From positions 372,001-436,000 of the forward strand of contig JAIXZW010000012.1 in assembly GCA_027489375.1 (NCBI GenBank): a stretch of 64,000 bases of DNA, read 5' to 3'. Under the pieces are notes generated by a model. It was not told the origin of the DNA. It did no database searches and was given only the letters and a program-made list of their open reading frames with translations. Of the stretch, positions 61,125 to 64,000 are shown one piece after another. How positions within the stretch are numbered: position 1 is the first letter of the stretch; the number at the start of each line of letters is the position of its first letter. Both the position numbers and the translations under genes were made by a program. This DNA comes from Paracoccaceae bacterium (GTDB taxonomy: Bacteria; Pseudomonadota; Alphaproteobacteria; Rhodobacterales; Rhodobacteraceae).

Positions 61125-63040
61125 GCGGCGGGTCCTTTGTTGGCGCGCGCCTCGTCCCAAATCTGGCAAAGGCGGCTGTAACGGTCGACCATCATGGCGA
61201 TGGCGTCTTTTTCGGTCATGGTTCCGGCAAGCCAGCCACGGGCGGCATCGGCAAAGATGGTGCGGCCCACGGCGAAACCTTTGACCAGATCATGCCGCGC
61301 CGCAATGGCGAGCGAGGCGGAAAGCTCGGCCTCCGGCGCGTCGAGGCCAAGTACAACGATGCCCCGCGTGTTTGCATCGTTGCGGGTAATGGCGGCGCAG
61401 GCCTTTTCCCATGCGGCATTGGTGGTGAAGGGTTCGAGTTTCCACCAGTCGGGATAGACGCCGAGGTCGTAGAATCGCTGGATCACCTGCGCCGAGGTGT
61501 CGTCGTTCACGGGGGCGACCTTGGAGGGGATGATCTCGAGCAGCATTTCCAGACGGTTGCGGCGGCAGGCGTGGAACAGGCGCAGGACGGTTTCTTCCTG
61601 CGCGGCCTTCACCTCGGCGCTGTCGTCGGGGTGGTAGAAGCAGAGCACCTTGACCACGTGTTCCAGCGGCCATTCGGCAAGGCCGCCGAAATCGGGGCCG
61701 AGTTCGGGTTCGAGCGTCAGCGGGCGCGAGCCGGGCCATTCCACGGGGCGGCCGATCCAGAGGCCGGTTCCCGCGGCGGCATAGAGCGCGTCACGGCCAA
61801 GGCGGCTGTCGCACAGGATGCCGTGGCCGGGTTTGCCATCGGCCACGGTGAGGGCGGCTTTCAGGCAAAGCTCCTTGAAGGCGCCGATCTTGGCGGGGGT
61901 GGCGCCTTCCATCGCTTCGAGCTGCATGCGGTGGTCGAAAGCGAAGACGCGCATGGTGGACCAATCCTTGTGGCGGTTGGTCGACCAGTGGATCTGTTCC
62001 AGTTCGCGGTCCTTGCGCAGGGCTTTGTCGACCACGCCGCGGTTGAGGAAGAATTGCAACTCCTCCCACGACGGATAGGCGGGGGTGCAGCCGTGGCGGC
62101 TGACGGCGAAAGCCCCGCAGGCATTGGCGTATTTCAGCGTGACGGGCCAAGGTTCGCCATCGAGCCAGCCCTTGATCAGGCCGGACATGAAGCCGTCGCC
62201 CGCGCCGAGGACGTTGAACACCTCGATCGGGAAGCCCGGCCCTGCCTGACCTTCGTCCAGCGTGTCGGGGATGGGGCCGGTGAAGGCGGCGGCCCCCATC
62301 GGGCCGCGTTTGCAGACGAGCGTGGCCTTGGACACGGCGCGGACGGCGCGGAGGGCTGCGATGGTGTCGGTGGTGCCGCCCGCGATGTGGAATTCCTCTT
62401 CCGTGCCGACGATCAGGTCGAAGAGGTGCAGGGTCGCTTGCAGCTTGGCGGTGACGGCGGCGGATTCGATGAAGCGGCTTTCGCCATCGCCGTGGCCCGC
62501 CAGACCCCAGAGGTTGGGGCGGTAGTCGATGTCGAGCGCGGTCTGCGCGCCGTGCTTGCGGGCAAGGGTCAGCGCCTTCATCACCGCCGCTTCGGTGCGG
62601 GGGTGCGACAGGTGCGTTCCGGTGGCGACGACCGCGCGGGATTGGGCGATGAAGCCTTCGTCGATGTCATCCTCGCACAGCGCCATGTCGGCGCAGTTTT
62701 CGCGGTAGAAGATGAGCGGGAATTGCTTTTCGTCGCGGATGCCAAGGAGGACGAGGGCGGTCAGGCGTTCCCTGTCGGTGATGACGCCGCGGGTGTCCAC
62801 GCCTTCGCGGGCGAGTTCCTCGCGGATGAAGCGGCCCATGTGTTCGTCGCCGACGCGGGTGATCAGCGCGGATTTGAGGCCAAGCCGTGCGGTGCCTGCC
62901 GCCATGTTGGTGGGCGAGCCGCCGATGTATTTCTGGAAACTGCCCATGTCTTCGAGCCGCCCGCCCACCTGCGCGCCGTAAAGGTCGACCGAGGAGCGGC
63001 CGATGGTGATGACGTCGAGCGTTTTGGTGGATGCGGTCAT
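61121..63040 (-). CDS. iolC: Bifunctional 5-dehydro-2-deoxygluconokinase / DUF2090 aldolase
   Basis: A 639-residue fusion. Residues ~1-330 are a PfkB kinase (GGSPTNMAAGTARLG; catalytic NVLGAGDGFMSGLI) that phosphorylates 2-deoxy-5-keto-gluconate. Residues ~340-639 are a DUF2090 domain (FAFDHRMQLEAM ... ILCDSRLGRDALYAAA), a class-I aldolase-like barrel proposed to cut the phosphorylated product into malonate semialdehyde and DHAP (IolJ role). Fusion means one protein for two steps. The promoter just upstream holds a GGAA-N6-TTCC site. Confidence 0.94.
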   Translation of the reverse strand: MTASTKTLDVITIGRSSVDLYGAQVGGRLEDMGSFQKYIGGSPTNMAAGTARLGLKSALITRVGDEHMGRFIREELAREGVDTRGVITDRERLTALVLLGIRDEKQFPLIFYRENCADMALCEDDIDEGFIAQSRAVVATGTHLSHPRTEAAVMKALTLARKHGAQTALDIDYRPNLWGLAGHGDGESRFIESAAVTAKLQATLHLFDLIVGTEEEFHIAGGTTDTIAALRAVRAVSKATLVCKRGPMGAAAFTGPIPDTLDEGQAGPGFPIEVFNVLGAGDGFMSGLIKGWLDGEPWPVTLKYANACGAFAVSRHGCTPAYPSWEELQFFLNRGVVDKALRKDRELEQIHWSTNRHKDWSTMRVFAFDHRMQLEAMEGATPAKIGAFKELCLKAALTVADGKPGHGILCDSRLGRDALYAAAGTGLWIGRPVEWPGSRPLTLEPELGPDFGGLAEWPLEHVVKVLCFYHPDDSAEVKAAQEETVLRLFHACRRNRLEMLLEIIPSKVAPVNDDTSAQVIQRFYDLGVYPDWWKLEPFTTNAAWEKACAAITRNDANTRGIVVLGLDAPEAELSASLAIAARHDLVKGFAVGRTIFADAARGWLAGTMTEKDAIAMMVDRYSRLCQIWDEARANKGPAA

Positions 63041-63099
63041 GGAAATATCCCTATTCTGCGGCGGCGGCTGGCACGGAGACTCATGCGCCGCAGCTTTTT

Positions 63100-63113
63100 G
63101 GAATATTTATTCC
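63100..63113. promoter_or_regulatory. IolR operator candidate
   Basis: GGAATA-TT-TATTCC, a perfect dyad that matches the GGAA-N6-TTCC site described for the RpiR-like IolR of Sinorhizobium. It lies between iolR and iolC, 60 bases before the iolC ATG. Confidence 0.75.
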
Positions 63114-63141
63114 ATTATGCACCGCAGGGGAAGCGAAAACT

Positions 63142-63972
63142 TCATTCCCGCGCCGAACCGACCGCAACGGCAAGCGAGAGCGCCAGCGCGATGGTGGCCG
63201 AGAGCGAGCGGAAGGCGCCGAAGTCCACCTCGGGCACGGTGATGATGGCGGAGGAGGTGCGGGCGAGCGGGCTGGTGACGCGGTCGGTCAGGCCGATCAC
63301 GGGAAGGCCACGGTCGCGGGCATCCTGTGCCAGCGTCAGAGTTTCTTCGGAATAGGGCGCGAAGGTGATGGCGAGGACCGCATCGCCGGGGCGCAGGGCG
63401 AAGCGGTGGTCAAGCTTGCCTACCCCGTCATGCAGCATGGCGGGGACGGACATCTTTTCGAAGACGTAGACGAGGTAGGAGGCCACGGGGAAGGCGCGGC
63501 GGAAGCCGACGACATGGATGGTTTCGGCCTTTGACAGGGTTTGCACCGCATCGGCCAGCGCGGTTTCATCCACGGTTTTGGCAAGGGATTCGAGCGAGAG
63601 GCGGCCTGCTTCGATGAATTCGGCCAGAAGCGCCGCGGGGCTGCCCGCGCCGCCCTCCTTGAGGTTGCGCAGGCGGGTGGAATAGTCGGGCCAGCCGGGG
63701 GCATAGGCTTCGCGGAACAGCTTCTGCATCTCGGAAAAGCCGGAGAAGCCGATGATCTGGCAAAAGCGCATGAGCGCCGAGGGCGGCACGTCGGCCCCTG
63801 CGGCAAGCTCGGCCACGGTCGAGACGGCGATGCGGTCGGAATGGGCGGCGATGTAATCGGCGCATTGGCGCAGGCGGCGCGGCAGGTCGGGGGTGATCTG
63901 GGTCAGGCGCTCGCGGAATTCATCGACCGTCGCGGGGGCGCTGCCGTGGTTTGCGATGCTGTCGTCGGTCAT
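63142..63972 (-). CDS. iolR: RpiR-family repressor of inositol genes
   Basis: A 276-residue RpiR protein: N-terminal HTH (VSTVAELAAGADVPPSALMRFCQ) and a C-terminal SIS sugar-phosphate domain (AETIHVVGFRRAFPVAS ... PYSEETLTLAQDARDRGLPVIGLTD). By family knowledge it represses iol genes until an inositol intermediate binds. Same strand and upstream of iolC; its own promoter is outside the window. Confidence 0.9.
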   Translation of the reverse strand: MTDDSIANHGSAPATVDEFRERLTQITPDLPRRLRQCADYIAAHSDRIAVSTVAELAAGADVPPSALMRFCQIIGFSGFSEMQKLFREAYAPGWPDYSTRLRNLKEGGAGSPAALLAEFIEAGRLSLESLAKTVDETALADAVQTLSKAETIHVVGFRRAFPVASYLVYVFEKMSVPAMLHDGVGKLDHRFALRPGDAVLAITFAPYSEETLTLAQDARDRGLPVIGLTDRVTSPLARTSSAIITVPEVDFGAFRSLSATIALALSLAVAVGSARE

Positions 63973-64000
63973 GGCTGTCCCCTGTTTCGGGGCAAGCTAA

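Noticed and set aside
63973..64000. Hairpin CCCC-N6-GGGG before iolR at the window edge
   Set aside because: Only four pairs and cut by the window end; not enough to call a site.

Overview
This is a 64 kb piece of a GC-rich alphaproteobacterial chromosome, most likely from the Rhodobacteraceae (Rhodobacter/Gemmobacter/Tabrizicola-like; the genus cannot be fixed from the sequence). The evidence is the aerobic cobaltochelatase pair cobS/cobT, the gene order glgP-glgB-glgC-glgA-glgX-pgm, an IolC fused to a DUF2090 aldolase domain, an NsrR-type regulator beside an FNR-like box, and an iron-rhodo-box-like site. I see about 59 protein genes and one tRNA. I see no insertion sequence, prophage, integrase, CRISPR array or rRNA. 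The window is core-like rather than accessory.

Layout. 0-10 kb: J-domain protein (5' end cut off), small membrane protein, di-haem peroxidase, cobS, secreted protein, cobT, aminopeptidase P, DUF427 protein, sufE, lipoprotein, rnd. 10-15.3 kb: purM-purN, tRNA-Ile2(CAT), LysR regulator divergent from glutaryl-CoA dehydrogenase, an orphan LuxR-type response regulator. 15.4-27.2 kb: lytic transglycosylase and the six-gene glycogen operon. 27.5-38.8 kb: NsrR-like regulator, membrane dipeptidase, copper module (cueR-copA with divergent copZ), TfoX-C protein, ndk, ABC-F ATPase-MarC, aspartic protease, holC-pepA. 39-46.6 kb: envelope cluster lptF-lptG-lptD-surA-pdxA-rsmA with overlapping reading frames. 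46.6-57.5 kb: DUF4167 protein, prfA-prmC, speB-DUF1499, M20 amidohydrolase, mazG, iron-binding protein, nucleoside hydrolase, a soluble PhoR-like kinase and a small unknown protein. 57.5-64 kb: inositol catabolism iolR-iolC/J-iolD-iolE-iolB.

How genes work together. The glycogen operon covers synthesis (GlgC, GlgA, GlgB), breakdown (GlgP, GlgX) and interconversion of the glucose phosphates (Pgm). The iol genes take inosose to the final aldol cleavage; the first dehydrogenase (iolG) and last step (iolA/mmsA) are not in the window. CueR, CopA and CopZ form a copper-efflux unit in which both divergent promoters carry a CueR-type operator. LptF/G/D with SurA form an outer-membrane biogenesis unit.

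The most unusual non-coding signal is a dispersed intergenic element present seven times: a G/C-rich hairpin, then ACCCCC, then GGATATTTG, then a purine-rich AGATGAAG-like end. Five of the seven sit between two co-directional genes, with the hairpin towards the upstream gene. I cannot match it to a named family. Other palindromes (a 25-bp one after cobS, duplicated ones before cobS, a LacI-type one and a 19-bp one before the glycogen operon, GGAA-N6-TTCC before iolC) point to testable regulatory sites.
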